In this document: positions 26,087-35,166 of the stretch, piece after piece
Layout of the letters: the number at the start of each line of letters is the position of its first letter
Position numbering within the stretch: position 1 is the first letter of the stretch
Assembly: GCA_036340635.1 (NCBI GenBank)
Contig: JAYYYF010000023.1
Location: 1-44,657, forward strand
From: GCA-002728855 sp036340635
GTDB taxonomy: Bacteria > Bacteroidota > Bacteroidia > Flavobacteriales > Flavobacteriaceae
DNA: 44,657 bases
Direction of reading: 5' to 3'
The notes under the pieces: model-generated
What the model was told of the DNA's origin: nothing
Seen by the model: the letters and a program-made list of their open reading frames with translations, nothing else
The model's database searches: none
Program-made: the position numbers and the translations under genes

Positions 26087-26104
26087 AGAAACTAAATTCT
26101 TATA

Positions 26105-27268
26105 ATGTTATTTGAAAATACAAAGACTGCTTTTTCAATTAAAAAGAATTCAGATCTTTTAAAATCAAAGTTTATATATAAAATTCTTTCTTCATCAATT
26201 ATATCGAAGATAGGTACAGGCATTATTAAACTTGCAATTAAAATTAAATTGCCTATTAAAAGGCTTGTCAAAGCAACCCTTTTTAATCACTTTTGTGCCG
26301 GTGAAAATTATGAAGAATCTTCAGTTACAGTAAGGGATCTTGGTGAAAAAAAAATATTCTCTGTTTTAGATTATTCTGTTGAAGCAGGTTATAAAGAAGA
26401 ATCTTTTGAAAGATTTTTGTCAAAGAAAATTGCTACAATTGAATTCTCTAAAAAAAGTAAATATATGCCGTTTGTAGTTTTTAAGCCTTCGTGCTTTGGA
26501 AGGTCTTCTCTCTTTGAAAAATTAAGTAAAGGGGGTTCTCTTTCCGACTTAGAGAAAAATGAATGGAATAGAGTAAAAAAGAGATTTGAAGAGGCTATAT
26601 CATATGCCATTAATTCAAAAGTGAAAATAATGGTTGATGCAGAAGAAAGCTGGAATCAAAAGATAATTGATCGTTTAATGGAATCTCTTATGAGTAAGTA
26701 TAATCGTGAAGAGATTTGGGTATTTAATACTCTACAAATGTATAGGAAAGATAGATTAAATTATTTATCCAAACTTATAAAAAAATCAAATAAAGAGAAT
26801 TTTAAATTAGGAATAAAACTTGTGCGAGGCGCATATCTAGAAGCAGAAAACCTACGTGCAAAAAAAATGAACTACAAATCTCCAATTTGTAAAAGCAAAG
26901 AAGAGACCGATAAAAACTTTGATACAGCAGTCAATCTTATACTTAAAAACCTTGACAAAATATTATTATTTGTAGGAACTCATAACGAATCTAGCATATA
27001 TAAATTAATGGATTGGATGCAGCTAAACAAAATTTCTACAAACCATCCAAATATATGGTTCGCTCAGCTTTATGGAATGGGGGATCACATCACTTTTAAT
27101 TTAGCTAGTGAAAAATTCCGTGCTGTTAAATACATTCCTTTTGGACCAATAAAAGAAGTCTTACCTTATTTGATAAGACGAGCTGAAGAAAATAGTTCAG
27201 TAGATTCAAATTCTAAAAGAGAATTAGAGTTAATTAATAAAGAATTAAAAAGGAGAAAGGTTAGTTAA
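26105..27268 (+). CDS. Proline dehydrogenase (monofunctional)
   Basis: FAD enzyme that oxidises proline to pyrroline-5-carboxylate. At 387 residues it is the stand-alone type, not the PutA fusion. Diagnostic segments are YSVEAGYKEESF (about residue 95), VMVDAEESW-like KIMVDAEESWNQ, GIKLVRGAYLEAE (FAD/substrate), FVGTHNESS, FAQLYGMGDHITFNLA, and the C-terminal YLIRRAEENSS with the two arginines that hold the proline carboxylate. The pyrroline-5-carboxylate dehydrogenase partner is not in the window. It overlaps the convergent DUF4258-type gene by 8 bases. Confidence 0.95.
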   Translation: MLFENTKTAFSIKKNSDLLKSKFIYKILSSSIISKIGTGIIKLAIKIKLPIKRLVKATLFNHFCAGENYEESSVTVRDLGEKKIFSVLDYSVEAGYKEESFERFLSKKIATIEFSKKSKYMPFVVFKPSCFGRSSLFEKLSKGGSLSDLEKNEWNRVKKRFEEAISYAINSKVKIMVDAEESWNQKIIDRLMESLMSKYNREEIWVFNTLQMYRKDRLNYLSKLIKKSNKENFKLGIKLVRGAYLEAENLRAKKMNYKSPICKSKEETDKNFDTAVNLILKNLDKILLFVGTHNESSIYKLMDWMQLNKISTNHPNIWFAQLYGMGDHITFNLASEKFRAVKYIPFGPIKEVLPYLIRRAEENSSVDSNSKRELELINKELKRRKVS

Positions 27269-27626
27269 AATATTTAACCTGGAGGATTGTAACTTCTTTA
27301 CTGCAGTTTTGGAGCCTAACAAGTTTTTTGACCCCTCCCTCATGACCTAATAGGCTGTATATTTTACAACTATCTAGCTGAGTGTTACTTTGGTTAAAAT
27401 CAACTTTTGCTGACTCAATAAATCTTGAAAATTTAATTGAATCAATAAAGTTATTTTCATCAACATGGAAATCATTAGCTAAAGGTTTTTTTGAAATATC
27501 TGCTATAACTCTATCATTTGGCGAATAATTACAAGTCGTTTTTTTTCCAGAAAATATAAATGAAAGGATTATAATTCCGACAAAAAATCCAAAAGAATAA
27601 AATATTAGCCGTTTGAAAAATCCCAT
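27261..27626 (-). CDS. DUF4258-type membrane-anchored protein
   Basis: A 121-residue protein with one N-terminal membrane segment (about residues 8-26, LIFYSFGFFVGIIILSFIF) and a soluble remainder with the flavobacterial CNYSPNDRVIADI motif after it. I recognise it as the DUF4258-domain protein often found with porX and tsaE. It is the last gene of the porX-tsaE operon, 6 bases after tsaE. The topology suggests that most of the protein lies in the periplasm, or in the cytoplasm if the anchor is reversed. Function unknown. Confidence 0.75.
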   Translation of the reverse strand: MGFFKRLIFYSFGFFVGIIILSFIFSGKKTTCNYSPNDRVIADISKKPLANDFHVDENNFIDSIKFSRFIESAKVDFNQSNTQLDSCKIYSLLGHEGGVKKLVRLQNCSKEVTILQVKYFN

Positions 27627-27632
27627 TTTTAT

Positions 27633-28043
27633 CTAATGCATAAGTTCTATAACTCTATTGCCGTTATTCTTTTTAGAAATCTTTATCCTGTGAAATGAAT
27701 TAGAAATGATTTCATCAATATTTCCAGGGTTTTCAACCAAACAATAACTCCCATTGTCAAAATACTCTTCAATTCCAGAGTCAAAAATTTCAGTGACACT
27801 ATTTATCCTGTAAAGGTCTATATGGTAAATAACATCAAGTTTAAAAGTAGAATATTGGTTAACAATTGAAAATGTCGGACTATTTACAAAACTTTTAACA
27901 CCCCATATTTCACAAATATCCTTTATTAGGGTTGTTTTCCCAACGCCAAGTCCACCCTCAAATAATATTATTTTATAAATAAACTTTTGAATCAGATTTT
28001 CTGATACAGTTCTAATTTCTTTGAGATTAAATTCTGATTTCAT
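27633..28043 (-). CDS. tsaE: tRNA threonylcarbamoyladenosine biosynthesis ATPase TsaE
   Basis: Small P-loop ATPase that works with TsaB and TsaD to place the t6A modification at position 37 of ANN-reading tRNAs. The 136 residues show Walker A FEGGLGVGKTTLIKDI (about residues 28-43), FVNSPTFSIVNQY, and the HIDLYRI segment (from about 75) with the essential aspartate. It lies 7 bases downstream of porX on the minus strand. The pairing with porX is a recurring flavobacterial arrangement and probably reflects shared transcription, not shared function. Confidence 0.95.
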   Translation of the reverse strand: MKSEFNLKEIRTVSENLIQKFIYKIILFEGGLGVGKTTLIKDICEIWGVKSFVNSPTFSIVNQYSTFKLDVIYHIDLYRINSVTEIFDSGIEEYFDNGSYCLVENPGNIDEIISNSFHRIKISKKNNGNRVIELMH

Positions 28044-28050
28044 GATTAAA

Positions 28051-29595
28051 CTATTTTGGAGTTAGCACTGAAAAAGGAATCATCATTTCTTCCATCGAAA
28101 TGCCACCATGCTGAAAGGTGTTCTTATAGTACAAGGCATATTGATTAAAATTATTTTGATAAACAAAATATTGTTCATTTTTAGCGAAAATATACTTGTC
28201 GTTAGAAACAGGAAGTCCGTATTCAATCGGGTTGTTCACTTCAAAAACTTCCCCATGATTATAAGTCAAACTTTTCCCTTTTTTGTATCTCAAGTTCATA
28301 TTTGTTTTTCTGTCACCAATTACTTTTTCAGGTTTAGAGACATTAATAGTTCCATGATCTGTTGTTACAATCAATTTATACTTTTTTTCTCTGGCTTTTT
28401 TAATCAGCTCTAGTAAAGGTGAATTTTTAAACCATGAAAGTACCAATGACCTAAATGCTTTATCATCAGCTGCTAGTTCCTTTATTATCTCCATTTCTGT
28501 TTTGGCATGGGATAAAATATCAACAAAATTATATACCACGGAAATAAAATCACAATTATTTTTTTCGCCAAAATGTTTAAGCAAATTATCAGCATCTTTA
28601 ATATTTAGTATTTTATGATAATCAAAAGAAATTTTAATATTTAACCTTTCAAGTTGGCAACGCAAAAACTCACTTTCATATAAATTTTTTCCTTCCCTAT
28701 CAGCTTCATCTACCCATATTTTTGGATACATTTCTTGCATTTTATTTGGTGTTAATCCAGAAAAAATAGCATTTCTTGAGTACTGAGTAGATGTAGGGAT
28801 TATACTGCAGTAGCAGATTTCTTCATTCTTTAAATAATACTGCTCAATTAAACTAGAAATAACTTTCCATTGATCATATCTTAGATTATCAATCAATAAG
28901 AAAAGAGTTGTCTCGTTGGGTTTTAAAATCGGGAAAACTTTTCTTCTAAGTAGATTGTGAGACAATAATGGAGATTCAGAATCATTTGAAATCCATTTTT
29001 TGTAATTAGAACTTACAAATCTCGAAAAAAGATGATTAGCTTCTTTTTTTTGATTTTTAAAAATTTGCATCATCCCCTCATTGTTAATTGACTCCAATTC
29101 AAATTCCCAGTAAAGCAAATTCATGTAGAAATCTTGCCATTCTTTAATGGTTTTCAAAGAAAGAAGTCTAGTGGAAATATTTAAAAATTCTTTCTGATAA
29201 TTACTTATAGTTCTTTCTGCAATTAAATCTTTGTGTTGAAAAAGCTTTTTAAGCGCAAGAAGAATTTGATTTGGATTAACTGGCTTAATCAAATAATCTG
29301 AAATTTTTGATCCAATAGCTTCCTCCATTAGCTCTTCTTCTTCGTTCTTAGTTATCATTAATATTGGAATGTTTGGGAGGGTGACTTTGATCTCATTAAG
29401 AGTCTCTATCCCAGATAAGCCAGGCATGTTTTCATCAATCATAATTACTTCGTATTTTTCTCGTTTTATTATTTCAAGTGCATCTTGTCCACTTTTACAA
29501 GGAGTTAAAAAATAACCTCTTTCCTCTAAGAAAAGTATATGAGGTTTCAAAAGCTCAATTTCGTCATCAACCCAAAGAATTCTTATAGAATTCAT
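28051..29595 (-). CDS. porX: PorX: response regulator with a PglZ phosphatase domain
   Basis: Regulator of the type IX secretion system, described in Porphyromonas as the partner of the PorY sensor kinase. The N-terminal receiver domain (about residues 1-125) has the acidic pocket Asp10/Asp11, phospho-acceptor Asp54 in IMIDENMPG, and Lys in YLIKPVN. The C-terminal PglZ/alkaline-phosphatase-like domain has FLLIDNLRYDQWK and VTTDHGTINV with metal-binding Asp and His, and ends FQHGGISMEEMMIPF. At 514 residues it is full length. There is no DNA-binding output domain. No T9SS structural gene is in the window. First gene of the porX-tsaE-DUF4258 operon; divergent from lpxD. Confidence 0.95.
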   Translation of the reverse strand: MNSIRILWVDDEIELLKPHILFLEERGYFLTPCKSGQDALEIIKREKYEVIMIDENMPGLSGIETLNEIKVTLPNIPILMITKNEEEELMEEAIGSKISDYLIKPVNPNQILLALKKLFQHKDLIAERTISNYQKEFLNISTRLLSLKTIKEWQDFYMNLLYWEFELESINNEGMMQIFKNQKKEANHLFSRFVSSNYKKWISNDSESPLLSHNLLRRKVFPILKPNETTLFLLIDNLRYDQWKVISSLIEQYYLKNEEICYCSIIPTSTQYSRNAIFSGLTPNKMQEMYPKIWVDEADREGKNLYESEFLRCQLERLNIKISFDYHKILNIKDADNLLKHFGEKNNCDFISVVYNFVDILSHAKTEMEIIKELAADDKAFRSLVLSWFKNSPLLELIKKAREKKYKLIVTTDHGTINVSKPEKVIGDRKTNMNLRYKKGKSLTYNHGEVFEVNNPIEYGLPVSNDKYIFAKNEQYFVYQNNFNQYALYYKNTFQHGGISMEEMMIPFSVLTPK

Positions 29596-29677
29596 AAGTA
29601 AACAATTGTATTAAAAGGAAATTAACATGTTTTAATTGCCATCTAAAATAAACATTTAACTTCTAACTTATATTTTA

Positions 29678-29685
29678 TATTTTTG
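29678..29685 (+). promoter_or_regulatory. -7 box of the lpx-efp operon
   Basis: TATTTTTG matches TAnnTTTG exactly and ends only 4 bases before the lpxD ATG at 29690, so transcription would begin at or very near the start codon. This predicts a leaderless lpxD message. No TTG lies at standard spacing. Confidence 0.4.
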
Positions 29686-29689
29686 CAAG

Positions 29690-30712
29690 ATGAAATTCAC
29701 TGCCCAGCAAATTGCCGTAAAGGTTCAAGGAATAGTTGAGGGTAATCCAAAAGCTGAAATTTTTGAATTAGCGAAAATTGAAACTGCAAAAAAGGGTTCA
29801 TTGACATTCCTTTCTAACCCTAAATATACTCCTTACATATATAAAACAAAGGCCTCAATAACTATTGTAGACAAAGATTTTGTTTCAGAAGAAGAACTTA
29901 AAACAACTCTAATTAGGGTCAATAATCCTTATGAATCTTTTTCAACATTGCTTGATTATTATAAAAAAGTAAGCATTGAGAGAATAGGTGTTTCAAATTC
30001 TGCAGAGATTCATAAATCCGTGAAGATACCTTCAGATTGTTATGTTGGATCGATGACATTGATTGAAGAAAATTCTAAAATTTCAGAGAATGTAATAATT
30101 TTCCCACAAGTATACATTGGTCCCAATGCCTCTATAGGTAAAGGAACTGTTATTTTTGCTGGCGCAAAAATTATGGAAGAAACTATTATTGGTGAGAATT
30201 GTGTCATACACAGCGGTGCAGTAATAGGATCTGATGGTTTTGGTTTTGCTCCACAAAAAAATGGTGAATACAAAAAAATTCCTCAAAATGGTAGAGTTAT
30301 ATTAGGAGATAATGTAGATGTGGGAGCAAATTCCACAATAGATAGGGCTACCTTAGGAGTCACCCTTATTGGAGATGGAGTTAAACTTGACAATCAAATT
30401 CAGATTGCTCACAATGTCGAAATAGGAATAAACACTGTTATTGCAGGTCAAACGGGAATTGCAGGTTCTGCAAAAATTGGAAATAACTGTGTTATTGGTG
30501 GTCAGGTAGGTATTGTTGGACACATAAAAATAGGAGATAATGTAAAAATTCAAGGCCAGTCAGGTATAATTAGTGATGTTGAAGATAATGCAACTATTCA
30601 GGGGACACCTGCCTTTTCATATAATTCATATAATAAGTCATATGTTCATTTTAAAAACTTCCCAGAAATAGTCAAAAGACTTGATTTTATCGAAAAGAAA
30701 AATAAAGGATGA
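29690..30712 (+). CDS. lpxD: UDP-3-O-acylglucosamine N-acyltransferase
   Basis: Third step of lipid A synthesis: adds an N-linked 3-hydroxyacyl chain to UDP-3-O-acylglucosamine. The 340 residues begin with the uridine-binding domain (about 1-100, including KGSLTFLSNPKYT) and continue as a left-handed beta-helix of hexapeptide repeats (about 105-310). The catalytic histidine is His241 in IQIAHNVEIG, and GSDGFGFAPQKNGEYKKIPQ precedes it. A C-terminal helix (FPEIVKRLDFIEKK) follows. Its stop overlaps the start of lpxC-fabZ by 4 bases. Confidence 0.96.
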   Translation: MKFTAQQIAVKVQGIVEGNPKAEIFELAKIETAKKGSLTFLSNPKYTPYIYKTKASITIVDKDFVSEEELKTTLIRVNNPYESFSTLLDYYKKVSIERIGVSNSAEIHKSVKIPSDCYVGSMTLIEENSKISENVIIFPQVYIGPNASIGKGTVIFAGAKIMEETIIGENCVIHSGAVIGSDGFGFAPQKNGEYKKIPQNGRVILGDNVDVGANSTIDRATLGVTLIGDGVKLDNQIQIAHNVEIGINTVIAGQTGIAGSAKIGNNCVIGGQVGIVGHIKIGDNVKIQGQSGIISDVEDNATIQGTPAFSYNSYNKSYVHFKNFPEIVKRLDFIEKKNKG

Positions 30713-32115
30713 TAACAAAAACTGTTCCTCAAAGGACTCTTGAAAGGCAAATTTCTCTTGATGGAGTTGGATTACATACCGGGAATAAGGTTAAAATAAC
30801 TTTTAAACCTGCTCCAGTTAATACAGGTTTTGTTTTTTTAAGAACAGATTTAAAACCAGCATTTAAAATTCCAGCTGACATACAGTACGTTAAAACGACT
30901 GACAGAGGAACAACCCTAGAAAAAGATGGTGTTAAAATACAGACCTCAGAACATGTTCTTGCAGCATTAGTTGGGATGCAAATTGATAACTGTTTTATTT
31001 CCATGAATGCTCCCGAATCACCAATAATGGATGGTTCTTCCAAATATTTTACAGAAGCTATAGAAAAAGCAGGTGTCATAGAGCAAGATGAAAAAAGGAA
31101 CGAATATGTTGTTACTGAACTTATTTCTTATAAGTGTGAAGAAAGTGGAAGTGAAATTACTGTAATACCATCTGAAAATTACCAAGTGACAACAATGGTC
31201 GATTTTGAAACTAAAATTTTAGGAACACAAAATGCAACCCTGGAGAATATTTCTCAATTCAAATCTGAAATTGCTCCTTCTAGAACCTTTAGTTTTCTGC
31301 ACGAACTTGAAACCTTGTTGGAAAATGGTCTAATAAAAGGTGGGGATTTAAATAATGCCATTGTATACGTTGACAAACCTCTGTCTGAAAGTAATATGGT
31401 TAGATTAAAAGAAGCTTTTGGAAAAGAAAAAATTTCTGTTAATCCTAATGGAATTTTGGATAATCTAAGCCTCCATTTTTCTAATGAAGCTGCTAGACAT
31501 AAATTACTTGATGTTGTTGGTGATTTAGCTCTTATAGGAACTCCATTGAGGGGGAAAGTTATCGCTAATAAACCAGGGCACAGAGTTAATACTAACTTTT
31601 CTAAAAAAGTTGCGCAAATTATACGAAATGAAAAACGTAAAAATTTTCCAAAGTTTGATATCAATTCAAAACCATTAATGGATGTAAATCAAATAATGAA
31701 AATGTTGCCACATAGGCCACCCTTTCTTCTTGTTGACAAAATTTTTGAACTTTCAGAGTCACATGTTATAGGGTTAAAAAACGTTACAATGAATGAACCT
31801 TTTTTTGAAGGGCATTTCCCTGGAACGCCTATAATGCCTGGCGTTCTTCAAATAGAGGCATTAGCTCAAACCGGTGGTGTATTACTTCTAAATACAGTTT
31901 CTGATCCGGAAAATTACTTGACTTTTTTTATGAAAATTGACAAAGTAAAATTTAAAAGGACTGTTGTCCCTGGAGATACCTTAATTTTTAAACTCGAATT
32001 AATGGCTCCCATAAGAAGAGGGATTTGTCAAATGATAGGTCAAATATTCTGTAATGAAAATCTGATAACGGAAGGAGAATTAATGGCTCAAATGATTAAA
32101 AAAGAAAAAAAATGA
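30709..32115 (+). CDS. lpxC: Bifunctional LpxC deacetylase / FabZ dehydratase
   Basis: Fusion characteristic of Bacteroidota. Residues 1 to about 310 are the zinc deacetylase that commits UDP-3-O-acyl-GlcNAc to lipid A. Ligands are His82 (SEHVLAALVG), His264 and Asp268 (AARHKLLDVVGD). From about residue 322 the protein is FabZ, the 3-hydroxyacyl-ACP dehydratase of fatty acid synthesis: MLPHRPPFLLVDKI, catalytic His369 in GHFPGTPIMPG and Glu383 in QIEALAQ. Both active sites look intact. The two enzymes compete for 3-hydroxyacyl-ACP in the cell, so fusion fixes their ratio. It overlaps lpxD and lpxA by 4 bases each. Confidence 0.97.
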   Translation: MITKTVPQRTLERQISLDGVGLHTGNKVKITFKPAPVNTGFVFLRTDLKPAFKIPADIQYVKTTDRGTTLEKDGVKIQTSEHVLAALVGMQIDNCFISMNAPESPIMDGSSKYFTEAIEKAGVIEQDEKRNEYVVTELISYKCEESGSEITVIPSENYQVTTMVDFETKILGTQNATLENISQFKSEIAPSRTFSFLHELETLLENGLIKGGDLNNAIVYVDKPLSESNMVRLKEAFGKEKISVNPNGILDNLSLHFSNEAARHKLLDVVGDLALIGTPLRGKVIANKPGHRVNTNFSKKVAQIIRNEKRKNFPKFDINSKPLMDVNQIMKMLPHRPPFLLVDKIFELSESHVIGLKNVTMNEPFFEGHFPGTPIMPGVLQIEALAQTGGVLLLNTVSDPENYLTFFMKIDKVKFKRTVVPGDTLIFKLELMAPIRRGICQMIGQIFCNENLITEGELMAQMIKKEKK

Positions 32116-32897
32116 GACAACCTTTAGCTTACATTCACCCAGATGCGAAAATTGCAAATAATGTTGTGATAGAACCATTTACATCAATTGACAATAATGT
32201 TGAAATAGGTGAGGGCACATGGATCGGCTCTAATGTTACTATAATGGAAGGTGCTAAAATAGGAAAGAATTGCAATATATTCCCTGGTGCCGTCATTGCT
32301 GCAATTCCTCAAGACTTAAAATTTGACGGTGAAGAAACAACTGCTGAAATAGGTGACAATACTACGATAAGAGAATGTGTTACCATTAATAGAGGAACTT
32401 CAGATAGACTGAAAACTAAGATAGGAAACAATTGTTTGATTATGGCGTATTCTCATATTGCTCATGATTGTTTTATTGGTGATCATTGTGTTTTTTCTAA
32501 CAACAGTACATTAGCAGGGCACATAACAACAGGAGATCATGTAATACTAGCAGGATTAGTTGCTGTACATCAATTTTGTACAATTGGACATTACTCATTT
32601 GTTGCTGGCGGATCATTAGTGAGAAAAGATGTTCCTCCATATGTTAAAGCTGCAAGAGAACCTCTTTCATATGTGGGTATAAATTCAGTTGGACTTAGGA
32701 GAAGAGGTTTCTCCTCTGAAAAAATTGCCGAAATACAGAATGTATATAGGATATTATATCAGAAAAAATATAACAACACACAGGCAGCTGACATCATTGA
32801 AGCTGAAATGATCGCTTCTCCTGAAAGAGATGAGATACTTCAGTTTGTCAGAAATTCAAAAAGAGGAATAATGAAGGGGTATTTTCAGAAGAGTTGA
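32112..32897 (+). CDS. lpxA: UDP-N-acetylglucosamine O-acyltransferase
   Basis: First step of lipid A synthesis: moves a 3-hydroxyacyl chain from ACP to the 3-OH of UDP-GlcNAc. The 261-residue protein is a hexapeptide-repeat beta-helix (about residues 1-185) with the catalytic His118 in the SHIAHDCFIGDH segment, a GLVAVHQFCTIGHYSFVAGG block, and a helical C-terminal domain starting near GINSVGLRRRGFS. Translation is coupled to lpxC-fabZ by a 4-base overlap, and efp follows after 4 bases. Confidence 0.97.
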   Translation: MRQPLAYIHPDAKIANNVVIEPFTSIDNNVEIGEGTWIGSNVTIMEGAKIGKNCNIFPGAVIAAIPQDLKFDGEETTAEIGDNTTIRECVTINRGTSDRLKTKIGNNCLIMAYSHIAHDCFIGDHCVFSNNSTLAGHITTGDHVILAGLVAVHQFCTIGHYSFVAGGSLVRKDVPPYVKAAREPLSYVGINSVGLRRRGFSSEKIAEIQNVYRILYQKKYNNTQAADIIEAEMIASPERDEILQFVRNSKRGIMKGYFQKS

Positions 32898-32901
32898 TAC
32901 A

Positions 32902-33468
32902 ATGGCAAATACATCAGATATTAAAAAAGGGCTGTGTATTAAATACAACAATGATGTCTATAAAATTGTTGATTTTTTACATGTCAAGCCTGGAAAGGGC
33001 CCTGCGTTCGTTAGAACAAAACTTAAAAGCGTTACTAATGGCAAAGTCATTGAAAATACATTTTCAGCCGGTCATAAAATAGATGATGTAAGGGTAGAAA
33101 CTTCTAAATATCAATTTTTGTACAGTGAAAAAGATGATTTTTACTTTATGGACACAAAAGATTATAATCAATTTAGTATTAGTTCAAACTTGATTGAATC
33201 GCCTGGTTTCCTTAAAGAGGGAGAGTTAGTTAATATTTCAATTAACACTGAAAATGGAAACCCACTAACAGTTGAAATGCCCCAAAATGTTATTTTAGAA
33301 GTAGTTCATACAGAGCCTGGGGTTAAGGGAAATACTGCAACTAATTCAACTAAACCTGCAAAATTAGAAACTGGTTCAAAAATTAATGTGCCATTATTTA
33401 TAAACGAAGGAGATAAAATTAAAATAGATACTTTAAAAGGAACTTATTTGGAAAGGGTAAAAGAATAA
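32902..33468 (+). CDS. efp: Translation elongation factor P
   Basis: Helps ribosomes through proline stretches. The 188-residue protein has the three-domain layout of the family, starting TSDIKKGLCIKYNNDVYKI. The loop that reaches the peptidyl-transferase centre reads VKPGKGPAFVRTKLK, with Lys32 at the tip. This is the position that E. coli beta-lysylates. No epmA-like or other modifying enzyme is in the window, so the modification state is open. The end (KGTYLERVKE) is normal. It lies 4 bases after lpxA and is the last gene of the lpx cluster. Confidence 0.97.
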   Translation: MANTSDIKKGLCIKYNNDVYKIVDFLHVKPGKGPAFVRTKLKSVTNGKVIENTFSAGHKIDDVRVETSKYQFLYSEKDDFYFMDTKDYNQFSISSNLIESPGFLKEGELVNISINTENGNPLTVEMPQNVILEVVHTEPGVKGNTATNSTKPAKLETGSKINVPLFINEGDKIKIDTLKGTYLERVKE

Positions 33469-33526
33469 CAATAAATAGAACATAAGTATCTAATTTTTAA
33501 ATATTTTTATAGAGTAAAATATAATT

Positions 33527-34408
33527 ATGAGCATACTTGTAAATAAAAACTCAAGAATAATAGTACAAGGTTTTACTGGTAGTGAAGGAACTTTTCATGC
33601 GTCTCAAATGATTGAGTATGGAAGCAATGTCGTTGGGGGAGTTACTCCCGGAAAAGGAGGACAAAAACATCTTGACAAACCAGTCTTTGATTCAGTAAAA
33701 GAGGCTGTTAGTAAATCCAAAGCTAATACATCTATAATATTTGTACCTCCAGCTTTTGCTAGTGACGCAATAATGGAAGCTGCTGAAGCAGGTATTAAAG
33801 TTATTGTTGCTATAACTGAAGGTATACCCGTATCTGATATGATAAAAGTTAATAGCTACGTAAAAAAAATGGGTGCTGTCCTAATCGGACCAAACTGTCC
33901 AGGTATAATAACTCCAGAAGAAGCCAAGGTTGGAATAATGCCTGGATTCATTTTTAAAAAAGGAAATGTTGGTATTATATCAAAGTCAGGAACATTAACT
34001 TATGAAGCAGCTGATCAAGTTGTATCAGAGGGTCTTGGTATAAGTACAGCATTGGGAATAGGAGGGGATCCAATTATTGGAACTACTACCTGTGAGGCTT
34101 TAAAATTATTTATTTCAGATCCAGAAACAAATTGTATAGTAATAATAGGAGAGATTGGTGGTCAATTAGAAGCAGAAGCTGCAAAATGGCTTAAAGAAGA
34201 AGGTAATTCAAAACCTGTAATAGGTTTTATAGCTGGAGAAACTGCCCCTAAGGGTCGAACAATGGGTCATGCAGGAGCAATAGTTGGTGGCAAGGATGAT
34301 ACAGCTCAAGCTAAAAAGAAAATAATGAAATCATGCGGTATTTACGTGGTTGATTCACCAGCTGAAATAGGGAAAAAAGTTGCAGAAGTGTTGAAACAGA
34401 ATGTCTAA
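33527..34408 (+). CDS. sucD: Succinyl-CoA synthetase alpha subunit
   Basis: TCA-cycle enzyme subunit that makes ATP or GTP from succinyl-CoA. The 293 residues have the CoA-binding Rossmann domain (IVQGFTGSEGTFHASQMIEY), the GPNCPGIITP motif (about 123-132) and the phospho-acceptor His248 in GRTMGHAGAIVGG. The beta subunit gene (sucC) is not adjacent, as I recall is common in Bacteroidota. A 58-base gap separates it from efp, and its end overlaps the fabG start by 8 bases. Confidence 0.96.
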   Translation: MSILVNKNSRIIVQGFTGSEGTFHASQMIEYGSNVVGGVTPGKGGQKHLDKPVFDSVKEAVSKSKANTSIIFVPPAFASDAIMEAAEAGIKVIVAITEGIPVSDMIKVNSYVKKMGAVLIGPNCPGIITPEEAKVGIMPGFIFKKGNVGIISKSGTLTYEAADQVVSEGLGISTALGIGGDPIIGTTTCEALKLFISDPETNCIVIIGEIGGQLEAEAAKWLKEEGNSKPVIGFIAGETAPKGRTMGHAGAIVGGKDDTAQAKKKIMKSCGIYVVDSPAEIGKKVAEVLKQNV

Positions 34409-35150
34409 GTTATTAAACAACAAAACAGCAGTAATAACAGGAGCTAGTAGAGGTATTGGTGCGGGGATAGCTACTGCCTTTGCTAGAAATGGATGTAACA
34501 TTGCTTTTACATATAGAAGCTCTTCTGAAGAGGCAAAAAAACTTAAAGGAAAATTGGATGGCCTTGGTGTGAAATCAAAGGCTTACAAAAGTGATGCTTC
34601 AAATTATGACGATTCAAATAAACTTATAGAAGAAGTTATAAAAGATTTTAAATCGATTGACATTTTAGTTAACAATGCTGGAATAACTAAAGATAATCTG
34701 CTAATGAGAATGTCTGAAGATGATTTTGACAATGTTGTCAACACTAATTTAAAATCTGTTTTTAATATGTCAAGTTCTATTCAACGTTTATTTCTTAAGC
34801 AAAGAAAGGGTTCTATAATCAATATAAGCTCTATTGTTGGTTTAAAAGGAAATCCTGGTCAGTCAAATTATGCGGCATCAAAGGCTGGAATCATTGGCTT
34901 CACCAAATCCTTAGCTTTAGAACTCGGATCTAGAAACATAAGAGTCAATGTTGTTGCGCCAGGATTTATTGAAACTGAAATGACTGATAATTTATCAGAA
35001 AATATAATTGAGAATTGGAAAAATAATATCCCTCTGAAAAGAATAGGAAAACCAGAGGATGTTGCAAATGCTTGTATATTTCTTGCTTCAGATATGTCTG
35101 ATTATATAACAGGGCAAGTAATACAAGTAGATGGTGGAATGTTAACTTAA
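34401..35150 (+). CDS. fabG: 3-oxoacyl-[acyl-carrier-protein] reductase
   Basis: Short-chain dehydrogenase that carries out the first reduction in the fatty acid elongation cycle with NADPH. The 249-residue sequence has the cofactor motif TGASRGIG (about residues 14-21), NNAGITKDNLLMRM, and the catalytic Tyr157/Lys161 pair in NYAASKAG preceded by INISSIVGLKGNPGQS. The C-terminal ASDMSDYITGQVIQVDGGM is typical of FabG and not of other short-chain dehydrogenases. Its start lies inside the end of sucD, so the two are coupled. Confidence 0.94.
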   Translation: MSKLLNNKTAVITGASRGIGAGIATAFARNGCNIAFTYRSSSEEAKKLKGKLDGLGVKSKAYKSDASNYDDSNKLIEEVIKDFKSIDILVNNAGITKDNLLMRMSEDDFDNVVNTNLKSVFNMSSSIQRLFLKQRKGSIINISSIVGLKGNPGQSNYAASKAGIIGFTKSLALELGSRNIRVNVVAPGFIETEMTDNLSENIIENWKNNIPLKRIGKPEDVANACIFLASDMSDYITGQVIQVDGGMLT

Positions 35151-35166
35151 CTTAAATTAATTTATT

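Noticed and set aside
31254..31664. 136-codon ORF antisense to lpxC-fabZ
   Set aside because: Shadow of a strongly conserved gene; composition and sequence look like reverse-strand translation.
32894..33082. 62-codon ORF overlapping the start of efp in another frame
   Set aside because: Efp is unmistakable in its frame with a proper ATG; the alternate frame has no features.
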